Assembly (NCBI RefSeq): GCF_025837155.1
Contig: NZ_CP107549.1
Location: 1,240,001 to 1,304,000, forward strand
From: Pseudomonas sp. Z8(2022)
Lineage (GTDB): Bacteria; Pseudomonadota; Gammaproteobacteria; Pseudomonadales; Pseudomonadaceae
DNA: 64,000 nt
Direction of reading: 5' to 3'
The notes beneath the pieces are model-generated. The model was not told the DNA's origin. It saw only the letters and a list, made by a program, of their open reading frames with translations, and did no database searches. This document shows, in pieces, positions 56,132-64,000 of the stretch. Within the stretch, counting starts at the first letter, position 1. Each line of letters begins with the position of its first letter. The position numbers and the translations under genes were made by a program.

Positions 56132-56611
56132 TCACCCCTTCAGCGCGGCCTCGATCCTGGTGATATCGATCTTGCTCATGCTTATCATCGCCTCGAAGGC
56201 GCGCTTGGCCGCCGCGCGGTCGGGGCTGGCGACGGCCTCGCTGAGCACACGCGGGGTGATCTGCCAGGAAATGCCCCATTTGTCCTTGCACCAGCCGCAG
56301 GCGCTGGCCTGGCCGCCGTTGTCGATGATGGCGTGCCACAGTCGGTCGGTTTCGGCCTGATCGTCGGTGGCGACCTGAAACGAGAACGCCTCGTTGTGCT
56401 GGAACACCGGGCCGCCATTGAGCCCGATGCAGGGCAGGCCGATGACGCGAAACTGTACCGTCAGCACGTCGCCTTCCTTGCCCGAGGGATAGTCGGCCGG
56501 AGCGTGGTGGACGGCGAGCACGGCGCTGTCCGGGAAGGTATTGGCATAGAAGGTTGCGGCCTCCAGGGCATCGTGGTCGTACCAGAGGCAGATGGTGTTC
56601 TTGCTGATCAT
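56132..56611 (-). CDS. VOC family protein (PhnB/3-demethylubiquinone-like)
   Basis: 159-residue vicinal-oxygen-chelate protein: NTICLWYDHDALEAATFYANTFPDS at the start, VLTVQFRVIGLPCIGLNGGPVFQHNEAFSF in the middle and GWCKDKWGISWQITP near the end. This is the PhnB / 3-demethylubiquinone methyltransferase-like subgroup, mostly of unknown activity. It runs convergent to the conserved hypothetical gene, 13 bases apart. Confidence 0.88.
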   Translation of the reverse strand: MISKNTICLWYDHDALEAATFYANTFPDSAVLAVHHAPADYPSGKEGDVLTVQFRVIGLPCIGLNGGPVFQHNEAFSFQVATDDQAETDRLWHAIIDNGGQASACGWCKDKWGISWQITPRVLSEAVASPDRAAAKRAFEAMISMSKIDITRIEAALKG

Positions 56612-56831
56612 GTGTGGTCTCCACGGCAGTGGGGGAAACCGCCAAGTCTAGCTGCCAGGGCCGGCGTGATCGGGACGTCCGTCGGTTGCCTACTGCCGGT
56701 GCCAAGGCGCGTCGCCGTGTGGCCTGGCAAATCCGCCGGTGCTTTCTAGTATCAACATGAGCCGCGGACACTGCTGGGCGTAGGGAGTCGGCGAGGACGG
56801 GCTCTTCCATGTCATCAAGGAGGAAACCCAC

Positions 56832-58418
56832 ATGAGCCTCTTGCTCGGCCCAATCCTGCACTTTCGCGGTATCCACGACGGCCTGTACCAGGTCTCCGCA
56901 CTGGTCGTGGTGGACAAGGGCGATCCCAAGCCGCAACCGGTCGTCAGCCATTGCCGGGTCGACGCCCTGACCCGCATCGCCGCCATTCCCTTCGTCAAGC
57001 CGACCCAGGATGTCTGGCGCGCCGATCTGTCGGTGGAGCAGCAGCCTGGCAGCGCGCGCCACTGCAGCTGCAGCATGGCCGGCGGCAAGGCCAGTTTCCA
57101 CGTGCCGCCGGCCGGGATCTCGCCGCGCGTGGCCTATGCCTCGTGCAACGGCTTTTCCGCCGACAAGTACCGCAAGAAGGTCAAGGAGCGGCAGAGCGAG
57201 CGCTGGTTCGACATGGCCGCACGGCACCGGATCAAGGGCGAGGAGTTCAACCTGCTGATGATGGGCGGCGACCAGGTCTATACCGACGACCTGATGGTGG
57301 TGCCCGGGGAGATGAAGGACTGGGCGGACCAGTGGCACAGCAAGCAGGTGGCGACCCGGTGGAACCGCAAGTTCGAGAAGCAGGTGGACGAGTACTTCGC
57401 CCAGCTCTACGTGCAGCGCTGGAGCCAGAGCGGCCCGCGCGAGATGCTGCAGGCGATTCCCTACATTGCCATGTGGGACGACCACGACATCATCGACGGC
57501 TGGGGCTCGTACCCGCAGGAGCTGCACCAGTGCGACGTCTACCAGAACCTGTTCCGCCTGGCGAGCCGCTACTACCGGCTGTTCCAACAGCAGCTGGGCG
57601 AGGGCGAGGTACACCCGGCCGCGGTGCCCGGCCAGTCACCCAAGGCCCGCGGCATGAGCCTGGCCTATTCCGGGCTGGGCGAATTCGCCTTGCTCGTCCC
57701 GGACCTGCGCAGCGAGCGCCAGCCGGACCTCACCGTCGACGGCGTATTCAGCCCCACGCGGATCATGTCGGAGTACACCTGGGACGCCGTCTACACCTGG
57801 ATGGACAAGCTCGATACCACGCGCCACCGGCACCTGATCGTCTTCTCCAGCCTGCCGGTGGCCTACCTCGATCTGAACGCCGCCGAGGTGGCGCTCAATG
57901 CGCTGCCGGGACAGTGGGAACTAGAGGACGATCTGCGTGACCACTGGCGCAGCAAGCCGCACCGTGATGAACGGCAGCGGCTGATCAAGCGCCTGCTGAA
58001 CTTCTCGGCGCGTGGCGCGCGGGTGACCATCGTCAGCGGCGACGTGCACGTGGCTGCGGCGGCGGTGATCGAGTCGAGCCTGCCGCAGCACGGCAACGGG
58101 GCCGGTGCCATCTTCCAGCTGGTCTCCACCGGGATCGTGCACACGCCACCGCCGGCCGTGGCGGTGTATTTCATGGAGAAATTCGGTGCCGGGGAGGAAA
58201 CGGTGGAGTACGGCGTGCGGGCGCGGATGCTGCCGATCGGCTTCAAGGGCCATTATCTGGTGCCGGAGCGCAACTGGCTGAGTCTGGAGCCCGACAGCAA
58301 GAGTCGGATCTGGGCCAACTGGCACGTCGAGGGGCACGAACACCTGCTGACCCAGGTGATCGACCCGGTGGTGCTGCCCAGCGTGGTGCAGCCGGTGAGC
58401 ATCCCGACCCCGGCCTGA
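56832..58418 (+). CDS. PhoD-like alkaline phosphatase family protein
   Basis: 528-residue calcineurin-like phosphoesterase of the PhoD group. Metal-site blocks are ASCNG, MMGGDQVYTDD, MWDDHDIIDGWGSYP and VTIVSGDVHVAA. Typical PhoD enzymes are Tat-exported phosphodiesterases, but here the N-terminus (MSLLLGPILHFRGIHDGLYQ) lacks a twin-arginine or Sec signal, so the protein is probably cytoplasmic. GGAGG lies eight bases before the ATG. It precedes a phosphonate-type ABC operon on the opposite strand, which may hint at phosphorus metabolism. Confidence 0.87.
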   Translation: MSLLLGPILHFRGIHDGLYQVSALVVVDKGDPKPQPVVSHCRVDALTRIAAIPFVKPTQDVWRADLSVEQQPGSARHCSCSMAGGKASFHVPPAGISPRVAYASCNGFSADKYRKKVKERQSERWFDMAARHRIKGEEFNLLMMGGDQVYTDDLMVVPGEMKDWADQWHSKQVATRWNRKFEKQVDEYFAQLYVQRWSQSGPREMLQAIPYIAMWDDHDIIDGWGSYPQELHQCDVYQNLFRLASRYYRLFQQQLGEGEVHPAAVPGQSPKARGMSLAYSGLGEFALLVPDLRSERQPDLTVDGVFSPTRIMSEYTWDAVYTWMDKLDTTRHRHLIVFSSLPVAYLDLNAAEVALNALPGQWELEDDLRDHWRSKPHRDERQRLIKRLLNFSARGARVTIVSGDVHVAAAAVIESSLPQHGNGAGAIFQLVSTGIVHTPPPAVAVYFMEKFGAGEETVEYGVRARMLPIGFKGHYLVPERNWLSLEPDSKSRIWANWHVEGHEHLLTQVIDPVVLPSVVQPVSIPTPA

Positions 58419-58444
58419 GCCGCCGGGGCTGGCAGCGCCGTGGT

Positions 58445-59209
58445 CTAGCCGACCACCCAGCGCTGCCTCGCCCAGCCGCTGAAGCCGTCCACCGCCAGCA
58501 CCAGCACCAGCATGGCCAGGATCACAGTGGCGGCCTGGGCTTCCTGGAACAGGCTGAGGGACATGTAGAGCATCTGCCCGAGGCCGCCGGCGCCGACGAA
58601 ACCGAGCACGCTGGCCATGCGGATGTTGTTCTCCCAGCGGTACAGCGAGTAGGCCACCAGCTGCGGCCAGACGCCCGGCAGGGTGCCGTAGCAGAACGCG
58701 GCGACGCGCCCGCCGCCGCTCTCGCGGATGGCCTCGGCCGGTTCACGCGGGGTGTTTTCCAGCGCCTCGGCGAACAGCCGGCCGAGCACGCCGGCGGTGT
58801 GCAGGGCCAGCGCCAGGGTGCCGGCATTCGGGCCGAGGCCGGCAGCCAGCACCATCAGCGCCGCCCATACCAGCTCGGGGATGGCGCGCAGCGCATTGAG
58901 CAGCAGCCGCGTGGCGTGCAGGGCCAGGCCGCCGAAGCGTCCCGCGGCCGGCAGTGCCAGAGCCAGACCGAGCAGGGCGGCGAGCAGGGTGCCGATGGCC
59001 GACATGGCCAGGGTTTCCAGCGCACCACGGCCGATCGCCTGCAGGTGCGGTGCGGAGAAGTCGGGCTGGAGGAAGGCGCCGGCGTACTGGCCCATCTGCG
59101 CCAGGCTGTCGCCACCGACCAGCGCACCGAGATCGATACCCAGGTAGACGAACGAGGCGATCACTGCCACCAGGATGGCAGCCAGCAGGATCAGGTTACC
59201 GGTTCTCAT
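58445..59209 (-). CDS. PhnE-type ABC transporter permease (second)
   Basis: 254-residue inner-membrane permease of the phosphonate/selenate-type importer. Multiple hydrophobic segments surround the coupling-loop region ([41 protein letters not shown]), including the conserved WE-NIR. Its ATG overlaps the stop of the previous permease (ATGA). It forms a heteromeric channel with the first permease. Confidence 0.9.
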   Translation of the reverse strand: MRTGNLILLAAILVAVIASFVYLGIDLGALVGGDSLAQMGQYAGAFLQPDFSAPHLQAIGRGALETLAMSAIGTLLAALLGLALALPAAGRFGGLALHATRLLLNALRAIPELVWAALMVLAAGLGPNAGTLALALHTAGVLGRLFAEALENTPREPAEAIRESGGGRVAAFCYGTLPGVWPQLVAYSLYRWENNIRMASVLGFVGAGGLGQMLYMSLSLFQEAQAATVILAMLVLVLAVDGFSGWARQRWVVG

Positions 59210-60033
59210 GTCAGCCTCACGCGTAGCAGACGGCTGAGCAGGTCCGCGAGCAGCACCAGCAGCAGGAAGGTGAGCAGCATGCTGGCGACTTCGCCGCCGG
59301 CGAACATGCGCAGCGACAGGTCGATCTGCTGGCCCAGCCCGCCGGCGCCGACGAAGCCCATCACCACCGAGGCGCGGATCGCGCATTCCCAGCGGTAGAC
59401 GGTGTAGGAAAGCATCTCCCCGGCTGCGTTGGGCAGTACGCCGTAGGCGAAGGCGGCCAGACGGCTGGAGCCGGCGCCGAGCAGGGCGCGGGCCGGGCGG
59501 GCATCGACCGACTCGAAGATTTCCGCATACACCTTGCCGAGCATGCCGGCGTAGGTGATGGCGATGGCCAGCACCCCGGCGGTGGGGCCGAGGCCGACCG
59601 CGCGCACGAACAGCAGCGCCCAGACGATCTCCGGCACGCTGCGCAGGAAGATCATCAGACCGCGTACCGGCCAGCGCGCCAGTTGCGCCCACCAGGCCGG
59701 ACGGCCGCCACGGTGCACGGCCGACAGCGACAGGGCGCGGCTGGCCAGCAGGGAGGCGGGAAAGGCGATCAGCAGTGCCAGGCTCATGCCGGCGGTGGCG
59801 ATGGCCAGGGTTTCCAGCGTGGCGCGGCCAAGCAGGGCGAGGAACTCGGCGTCATGCGCCGGTGGCCAGAAGCCCTGCAGGAAGTTGGCCATGGTGCGGG
59901 CGTTGTCACCGTTGAACAGCACCGCCAGGTCCAGTTCGCTGATGCGAATGCCAGGCCACAGCAGCACCAGCGCCAGCAGGGTGAGCAGCAGGCGGGGCAG
60001 TGCGGCGGGGTCGCGTGGAGCAGTCTTCAGCAT
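59206..60033 (-). CDS. PhnE-type ABC transporter permease (first)
   Basis: 275-residue permease with the same plan ([41 protein letters not shown]). An upstream in-frame extension would run through the ATPase gene and is excluded. Start overlaps the end of the ATPase gene by seven bases. Confidence 0.9.
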   Translation of the reverse strand: MLKTAPRDPAALPRLLLTLLALVLLWPGIRISELDLAVLFNGDNARTMANFLQGFWPPAHDAEFLALLGRATLETLAIATAGMSLALLIAFPASLLASRALSLSAVHRGGRPAWWAQLARWPVRGLMIFLRSVPEIVWALLFVRAVGLGPTAGVLAIAITYAGMLGKVYAEIFESVDARPARALLGAGSSRLAAFAYGVLPNAAGEMLSYTVYRWECAIRASVVMGFVGAGGLGQQIDLSLRMFAGGEVASMLLTFLLLVLLADLLSRLLRVRLT

Positions 60034-60827
60034 CGCGGGATCTGCACCGTCTGGGGTTGCACCGGCGAACTCGGCGCGGCCTGCAACTGCTCGTTGGCAT
60101 ACAGCGCGTCCAGCTGTTCGGGCCGCACCTCGGCGGCCGGCAGGTCGAAGGCGATGCGCCCGTCGCGGATACCGATCACCCGTGGGAAGTGCGCCAGCGC
60201 CAGATCCACGGCATGCAGGCTGGCAACCAGGGTCATGCCGCGTTCGGCTGCTTCGCGGTTGAGCACCGCCAGGGTGTGCCCGGCCAGTACCGGGTCCATG
60301 GCCGAGACCGGCTCGTCGGCGAGGATCAGCTCCGGCGCCTGGTACAGCACGCGGGCGATGCCGACGCGCTGCAGTTGGCCGCCGGAGAGCTGGTCGCAGC
60401 GTTGGAAGAGCTTGTCGGCAATGTCCAGGCGGGCCAGGGCGGCCTGGGCACCGGCGGCGTCCAGCGGGTGCAGCAGGTTGAGCAGGCCCTTGGCCAGCGA
60501 CCACTGGCCGAGCTTGCCGGCCAGCACTGCCGTGACCACGCGCTGGCGCGGCGGCAGCGGCGGTGCCTGATGCACCAGGCCGATGCGTGAGCGCAGGCGC
60601 TGGCGTTGGCGGGCCGGCAGGCGCCAGGGATTCTGTTGCAGCAGGTCGATCTTGCCCCGCGACGGTTGCAGGCTGGTGGCCAGCAGGCGCAGCAGGGTGG
60701 TCTTGCCGGCGCCGGAGGGGCCGATGATGGCCACCCGTTCGCCGGGGGCCAGGCTCAGATCGATACCATCGAGCGCGACCTTGCCGTTGGCGTGGGCCAG
60801 GCCCACGCCACGCAGGGTGACACTCAC
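60027..60827 (-). CDS. PhnC-type ABC transporter ATP-binding protein
   Basis: 266-residue ATPase: Walker [15 protein letters not shown], signature [13 protein letters not shown], Walker [14 protein letters not shown], and the H-loop in [11 protein letters not shown]. It energises import through the two permeases. It overlaps both neighbours (four bases with the binding-protein gene, seven with the permease), so the four genes are one operon. Confidence 0.93.
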   Translation of the reverse strand: MSVTLRGVGLAHANGKVALDGIDLSLAPGERVAIIGPSGAGKTTLLRLLATSLQPSRGKIDLLQQNPWRLPARQRQRLRSRIGLVHQAPPLPPRQRVVTAVLAGKLGQWSLAKGLLNLLHPLDAAGAQAALARLDIADKLFQRCDQLSGGQLQRVGIARVLYQAPELILADEPVSAMDPVLAGHTLAVLNREAAERGMTLVASLHAVDLALAHFPRVIGIRDGRIAFDLPAAEVRPEQLDALYANEQLQAAPSSPVQPQTVQIPRC

Positions 60828-61675
60828 TTCAGCAGGCCGGCAGCGCGGGCGGCCTCCTCGATGCCCTGGTAGTTCTCGGGCTTGGTGTCGATGAAGCGGC
60901 TGGCGGCCTGCAGGTCGAGGATTTCCTTGTGCTCGGCCTTCGCCGGGTCGAGGGCAAGAAATGCGTTCTTGATCTTGGCCTGCAGCTCGGGGTCGAGATT
61001 ACCGCGTACGGTCCAGTTGTAGTCGAAGTAGGTCGGGGTGGTGGCGAAGACCTTGACCTTGTCCAGATCGACCTTGTTGCTGTCGACCAGCTTCTGCCAG
61101 ACCGAGGCGTTGAGCACGCCGGCGTCGGCCTTGCCGGCCTGGACCCAGGCGACGGTGGCGTCGTGGGCGCCGGAGTAGGCCACGCGGCTGAAGAATTCTT
61201 CCGGCTTGACGCCGTCCTGCAGCATGAAATAGCGCGGCATCAGGCTGCCGGAGGTGGAGGAGATGGAACCGAAGGCGAAGGTCTTGCCCTTGAGGTCCTG
61301 CAGCGATTTCACCGCCGGGTCGGAGGTGATGAATTTGCTGGTGAACTCGGCGTCCTGTTCACGCTGCACCAGCGGTACGGCATTGCCGGTTTTCAGGTGC
61401 GCCTGGACAAAGGTGAAGCCGCCCAGCCAGGCCATGTCGATGCGGTCGGCGGCGAGCGCCTCGACCACCGCGGCGTAGTCGGCCACCGGCACGAACTGCA
61501 CCTTCATGCCCAGTTCCTGTTCCAGGTAGGCGCCCAGCGGCTTGAACTTGCGCAGCAGTTCGGTGGGGGCTTCGTCGGGGATGGCCGAGACCTTGAGGAC
61601 ATCGGCGGCTTGGGCGAATACGGCGGATACGGACAGCGCGAGACCGGCGGCGAGCGCCAGGGTGTTCTTGAACAT
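60824..61675 (-). CDS. PhnD-type periplasmic binding protein (phosphonate or selenate family)
   Basis: 283-residue periplasmic binding protein, first gene of the operon. Signal peptide [25 protein letters not shown]; mature start [23 protein letters not shown]. The [25 protein letters not shown] and [19 protein letters not shown] blocks resemble the PhnD-like subgroup annotated as putative selenate ABC transporter. Substrates in the superfamily include phosphonate, phosphite and hypophosphite; no phn catabolic or selD gene is next to it, so the ligand stays open. Confidence 0.88.
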   Translation of the reverse strand: MFKNTLALAAGLALSVSAVFAQAADVLKVSAIPDEAPTELLRKFKPLGAYLEQELGMKVQFVPVADYAAVVEALAADRIDMAWLGGFTFVQAHLKTGNAVPLVQREQDAEFTSKFITSDPAVKSLQDLKGKTFAFGSISSTSGSLMPRYFMLQDGVKPEEFFSRVAYSGAHDATVAWVQAGKADAGVLNASVWQKLVDSNKVDLDKVKVFATTPTYFDYNWTVRGNLDPELQAKIKNAFLALDPAKAEHKEILDLQAASRFIDTKPENYQGIEEAARAAGLLK

Positions 61676-61804
61676 TTCGGTTTCTCCGGTTCAATAGCGG
61701 GGAAGGCGCGCGGAGTATAGTGGCCCCGCGCCGCGCTTGCAGCACGTATGCGCTGACACTGGCGTTAATATGCGCGCTGGACATGAACTGCCTGGAGTTG
61801 ATCG

Positions 61805-62695
61805 ATGACTGCAACGCTGCCCGCCCTGGCTTTCGCCGGGATTGGCCTGATGGGCCTGCCGATGACCCGCCGCCTGCTCGCTGCGGGTTTCCCGCTGACC
61901 CTGTGGAACCGCACCCCGGACAAGTGCGCACCGCTAGTGGAACAGGGCGCGCATCGTGTGGAGAACCCCGCCGAGCTATGCCGCGATGCCAACGTGGTGA
62001 TGCTCTGCCTGGCCAATACCGAGGTGGTGCGCGAGGTGGTGTTCGGCCCGGGCGGGATCGTCGAGGGTGCGCGGCCCGGGCAGTTGCTGGTGGACTTCTC
62101 CAGTCTGGATCCGGCTGCCACGCGCGAGATGGCGGCAGAGCTGGAAGCTCGCACCGGCATGCGCTGGGTCGATGCGCCGGTGTCTGGCGGTACGCCGGGC
62201 GCCGAGGCCGGCACGCTGGCGATCATGGCCGGCGGCCGCGAGGAGGACGTGGAGCGCGTTCGCCCGGTGCTGGCGCACCTGGGCCAGCGCCTGACGCGTA
62301 TGGGCGAGGTGGGGGCGGGGCAGGTGACCAAGGTGTGCAACCAGATGATCGTTGCCTGCAATGCGCTGGTGATTGCCGAGGTTGTGGCGTTGGCCGAGCG
62401 TGCCGGCGTCGACACCAGCCTGATCGCTCCTGCACTTGCTGGCGGTTTCGCCGATTCCAAGCCGCTGCAGATCCTCGCGCCGCAGATGGCCGCCAGCCGG
62501 TTCGAGCCGATCAAGTGGCACGTGCGCACCCTGCTCAAGGATCTCGATACGGCGGTGAAGCTCGCGCGTGAGGAGGGCGGCTCCACGCCCATGAGCGGCC
62601 TGGCCGCGCAACTGATGCGCCTGCACGGCAGCAAGGGCTTTCTCGAGCGCGACCCCGCCACGCTGGTGGAAATGCTGCGGGAGCAGCGCCCATGA
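61805..62695 (+). CDS. NAD(P)-dependent beta-hydroxyacid dehydrogenase (tartronate semialdehyde reductase-like)
   Basis: 296-residue dehydrogenase of the 3-hydroxyisobutyrate/GlxR family. Cofactor motif FAGIGLMGLPMTRRLLAAG, substrate loop DAPVSGGTPGAEAGTLAIMAGG and catalytic lysine in GQVTKVCNQMIV. It overlaps the hydroxypyruvate isomerase gene by four bases (ATGA), which favours a tartronate semialdehyde reductase role in glyoxylate handling. 3-hydroxyisobutyrate or threonate dehydrogenase are alternatives. Confidence 0.87.
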   Translation: MTATLPALAFAGIGLMGLPMTRRLLAAGFPLTLWNRTPDKCAPLVEQGAHRVENPAELCRDANVVMLCLANTEVVREVVFGPGGIVEGARPGQLLVDFSSLDPAATREMAAELEARTGMRWVDAPVSGGTPGAEAGTLAIMAGGREEDVERVRPVLAHLGQRLTRMGEVGAGQVTKVCNQMIVACNALVIAEVVALAERAGVDTSLIAPALAGGFADSKPLQILAPQMAASRFEPIKWHVRTLLKDLDTAVKLAREEGGSTPMSGLAAQLMRLHGSKGFLERDPATLVEMLREQRP

Positions 62696-63477
62696 AGATC
62701 GCTGCCAACCTGTCCATGCTGTTCACCGAGCTGCCGCTGCGCGAGCGTGTGCTGGCGGCGATGCGAGAAGGATTCGACGGTGTGGAAATCCAGTTTCCCT
62801 ACGAGCTGCCGGCCATCGCCTTGAAGGAAGTGCTGGAGCTCAGTGCTCTGCCACTGGTGTTGATCAACGCTCCGGCCGGCGACCTGATGAGCGGTGGCCC
62901 CGGCCTGGCCGCAGTACCAGAGCGCCGGGCGCAGTTCGACGCTGCTTTGCAGGAGGCGCTGACCTACGCCGCCATGGTGCGCCCGGCCTGCATCAACGTG
63001 CTGCCCGGTCGCCTGGCTGAAGGTGTGAGTCGTGAGCAGGCACTGGATTGTCTGATCGCCAACCTGCGCAAGAGCGCCGAGGCCTTTGCGCCGCTGGGTA
63101 TTCGCGTGCTGGTGGAAGCGATCAACCCCATCGACATGCCGGGTTTCCTGATCAACACGCCGGAGCATCTCGATGAGCTGCTGCGCGCGGTGGATCACCC
63201 GAATCTGGCCGCACAGTACGACCTCTATCACATGGCGCGCCAGGAGCTGGACGTGGCGGCGGGCATGCGTCTGCTGGCCGGGCGCATCGGCCATGTGCAG
63301 TTCGCCGACGTCCCGGGGCGTGGTGCGCCGGGCACGGGTGAGCTGGTGTTCCCGGCGTTGCTCGGGGCCTTACGTGACAGCGGTTACAGCGGTTGGCTGG
63401 GCGCCGAATACAAGCCAGGTGAGGTGGGCACGCAGGCGAGTCTGGGCTGGTTGGCTCAGTGGCGGCAACGTAGCTAG
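62692..63477 (+). CDS. hydroxypyruvate isomerase family protein
   Basis: 261-residue TIM-barrel isomerase resembling E. coli Hyi: ANLSMLFTELPLRERVLAAMREGFDGVEIQFPYELP, EAINPIDMPGFLINTPE, QYDLYHMARQELDV and GAEYKPG, each matching Hyi blocks including the metal ligands (Glu, Asp in QYDLYH, Glu in AEYKP). Converts hydroxypyruvate to tartronate semialdehyde, the substrate of the upstream enzyme. An OtnI-like 2-oxo-tetronate isomerase is an alternative. No glyoxylate carboligase gene is seen in this window. Confidence 0.88.
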   Translation: MKIAANLSMLFTELPLRERVLAAMREGFDGVEIQFPYELPAIALKEVLELSALPLVLINAPAGDLMSGGPGLAAVPERRAQFDAALQEALTYAAMVRPACINVLPGRLAEGVSREQALDCLIANLRKSAEAFAPLGIRVLVEAINPIDMPGFLINTPEHLDELLRAVDHPNLAAQYDLYHMARQELDVAAGMRLLAGRIGHVQFADVPGRGAPGTGELVFPALLGALRDSGYSGWLGAEYKPGEVGTQASLGWLAQWRQRS

Positions 63478-63587
63478 GCGGCTGCGTATCGGTCTCGCTG
63501 CGCAGGCCGCACCCTACCGGCGATTGCCTCGGTTACAGTGCGCCTGCAAACTTTCCGGCGCAGGATGTTCGCCGCCCGCGGACTGCC

Positions 63588-64000
63588 TCAAGGCACCAGC
63601 AGGATCTTGCCGTCACGCTCGCCGCTGGCGGCAGCCGCTACGGCTTCCTTGATATGTGCCAGGTCGTAGGTGGCAGCCACACAGGTCTTCAGTTTGCCGC
63701 TGGCGATCAGTTGCACCAGTTCGCCGAAGACCTTCATCTGCTGCGCCGGGCTGGCCTGCTGAAACCATTTGGCCAGCCAGAAGCCGCGCAGGGTCACGTC
63801 GCGGAACACGAACGAGGCCGGCGAAACCTGGCAGGGCTGTCCGCTCATCATGCCGTAGTTCACCAGTACGCCACCGTTGGCCAGCGCCGCAGCCAGGTGA
63901 TCGGTGCTGACGCCGCCGACAGCGTCGATCCCCAGGCGTACCTCGGCGCCGCCCGTGGCTGTACGCACACGCTTGGCCAGGTCTGGGCCATCCACCAGCA
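63588..64000 (-). CDS. MDR-family oxidoreductase, C-terminal part
   Basis: The gene runs off the right edge of the window; about 137 C-terminal residues are seen, from within the Rossmann domain. VRLGIDAVGGVSTDHLAAALANGGVLVNYGMMSGQPCQVSPASFVFRDVTLRGFWLAKWF and KTCVAATYDLAHIKEAVAAAASGERDGKILLV are typical of quinone oxidoreductase / enoyl-reductase-like medium-chain dehydrogenases. Cofactor and substrate regions at the N-terminus are outside the window. Confidence 0.85.
   Translation of the reverse strand, partial: LVDGPDLAKRVRTATGGAEVRLGIDAVGGVSTDHLAAALANGGVLVNYGMMSGQPCQVSPASFVFRDVTLRGFWLAKWFQQASPAQQMKVFGELVQLIASGKLKTCVAATYDLAHIKEAVAAAASGERDGKILLVP

Noticed and set aside
59206..60504. Long frame through the ATPase and permease genes
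   Set aside because: The first 157 codons run in another frame of the ATPase gene; the real permease starts at 60033.

Overview
This is a GC-rich, densely coding chromosomal window of a gammaproteobacterium, almost certainly Pseudomonas. The family content points there: class I fumarase, GGDEF protein, ferredoxin reductase, enoyl-CoA hydratase, pyruvate kinase and tandem-Usp protein in the order I recall for P. aeruginosa PA4333-PA4328, and mnmC, polyphosphate:AMP phosphotransferase and thiolase in the order of PA3456-PA3454. Short REP-type palindromes and a Pseudomonas-style LexA box agree. The synteny is from memory and was not computed. I found no rRNA, tRNA, phage, transposase, plasmid gene or CRISPR array. 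No gene-free stretch exceeds about 300 bases; the longest hold promoters, REP elements or a candidate small RNA.

Layout. Bases 1-8400: the end of a DUF1569-like gene, a Gly-rich exported protein, an SDR dehydrogenase, a PfpI-like protein, a ribbon-helix-helix protein facing a 32-codon small ORF, an NTF2-like protein divergent from an overlapping GNAT / carbon-nitrogen hydrolase / ZapE-like ATPase operon, then an isochorismatase-like hydrolase, a GlxA-type regulator and a DUF1028 protein. Bases 8500-19200: dsdA, fumarase, a membrane diguanylate cyclase (probable SadC counterpart), ferredoxin reductase, DUF1330, enoyl-CoA hydratase, LysR, a YcaC-type hydrolase, pyruvate kinase and a tandem universal stress protein. 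Bases 19400-28200: small envelope proteins, PilZ, SirB1-like, a leucine-dehydrogenase-type enzyme, DUF488, SOS-controlled yebG, a PsiE-like protein, a large SWIM/SNF2 helicase and an AraC regulator.

Bases 28300-42600: periplasmic beta-glucosidase BglX, the opgGH operon for osmoregulated periplasmic glucans, cytochrome b561, a candidate Rsm-type (GacA/RsmA pathway) small RNA, a UvrD-like helicase, an EamA transporter, mnmC and the polyphosphate:AMP phosphotransferase. Bases 42600-53000: REP elements, thiolase, LysE exporter, two overlapping LysR genes, a GST and a PNPOx/ferredoxin-reductase fusion, a GlxA-type regulator divergent from a metallo-hydrolase, and HxlR divergent from a small exported protein. 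Bases 53000-64000: an SDR/AraC divergent pair, a PhyH-type dioxygenase, a VOC protein, a PhoD-like phosphatase without a signal peptide, a PhnCDE-type ABC operon (phosphonate or selenate family), a glyoxylate-branch pair (tartronate semialdehyde reductase-like and hydroxypyruvate isomerase-like) and the end of an MDR oxidoreductase.

The most interesting observations are non-coding: (1) an approximately 110-nt intergenic element at 35790-35898 with five GGA motifs, two in hairpin loops, and a strong terminator, which looks like an RsmX/Y/Z-type RNA; (2) a 19-bp direct-repeat motif with 10-bp period upstream of an AraC gene at 28235, recurring with 16/19 identity upstream of an EamA transporter gene at 37929, suggesting a two-locus regulon; (3) a LexA box before yebG and an Anr-like box before the universal stress gene; (4) palindromes between divergent genes that are candidate operators. 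I see no clearly unprecedented multi-gene system; the GNAT/nitrilase/ZapE-like operon and the GST/PNPOx-ferredoxin reductase pair are the gene clusters with least obvious function.
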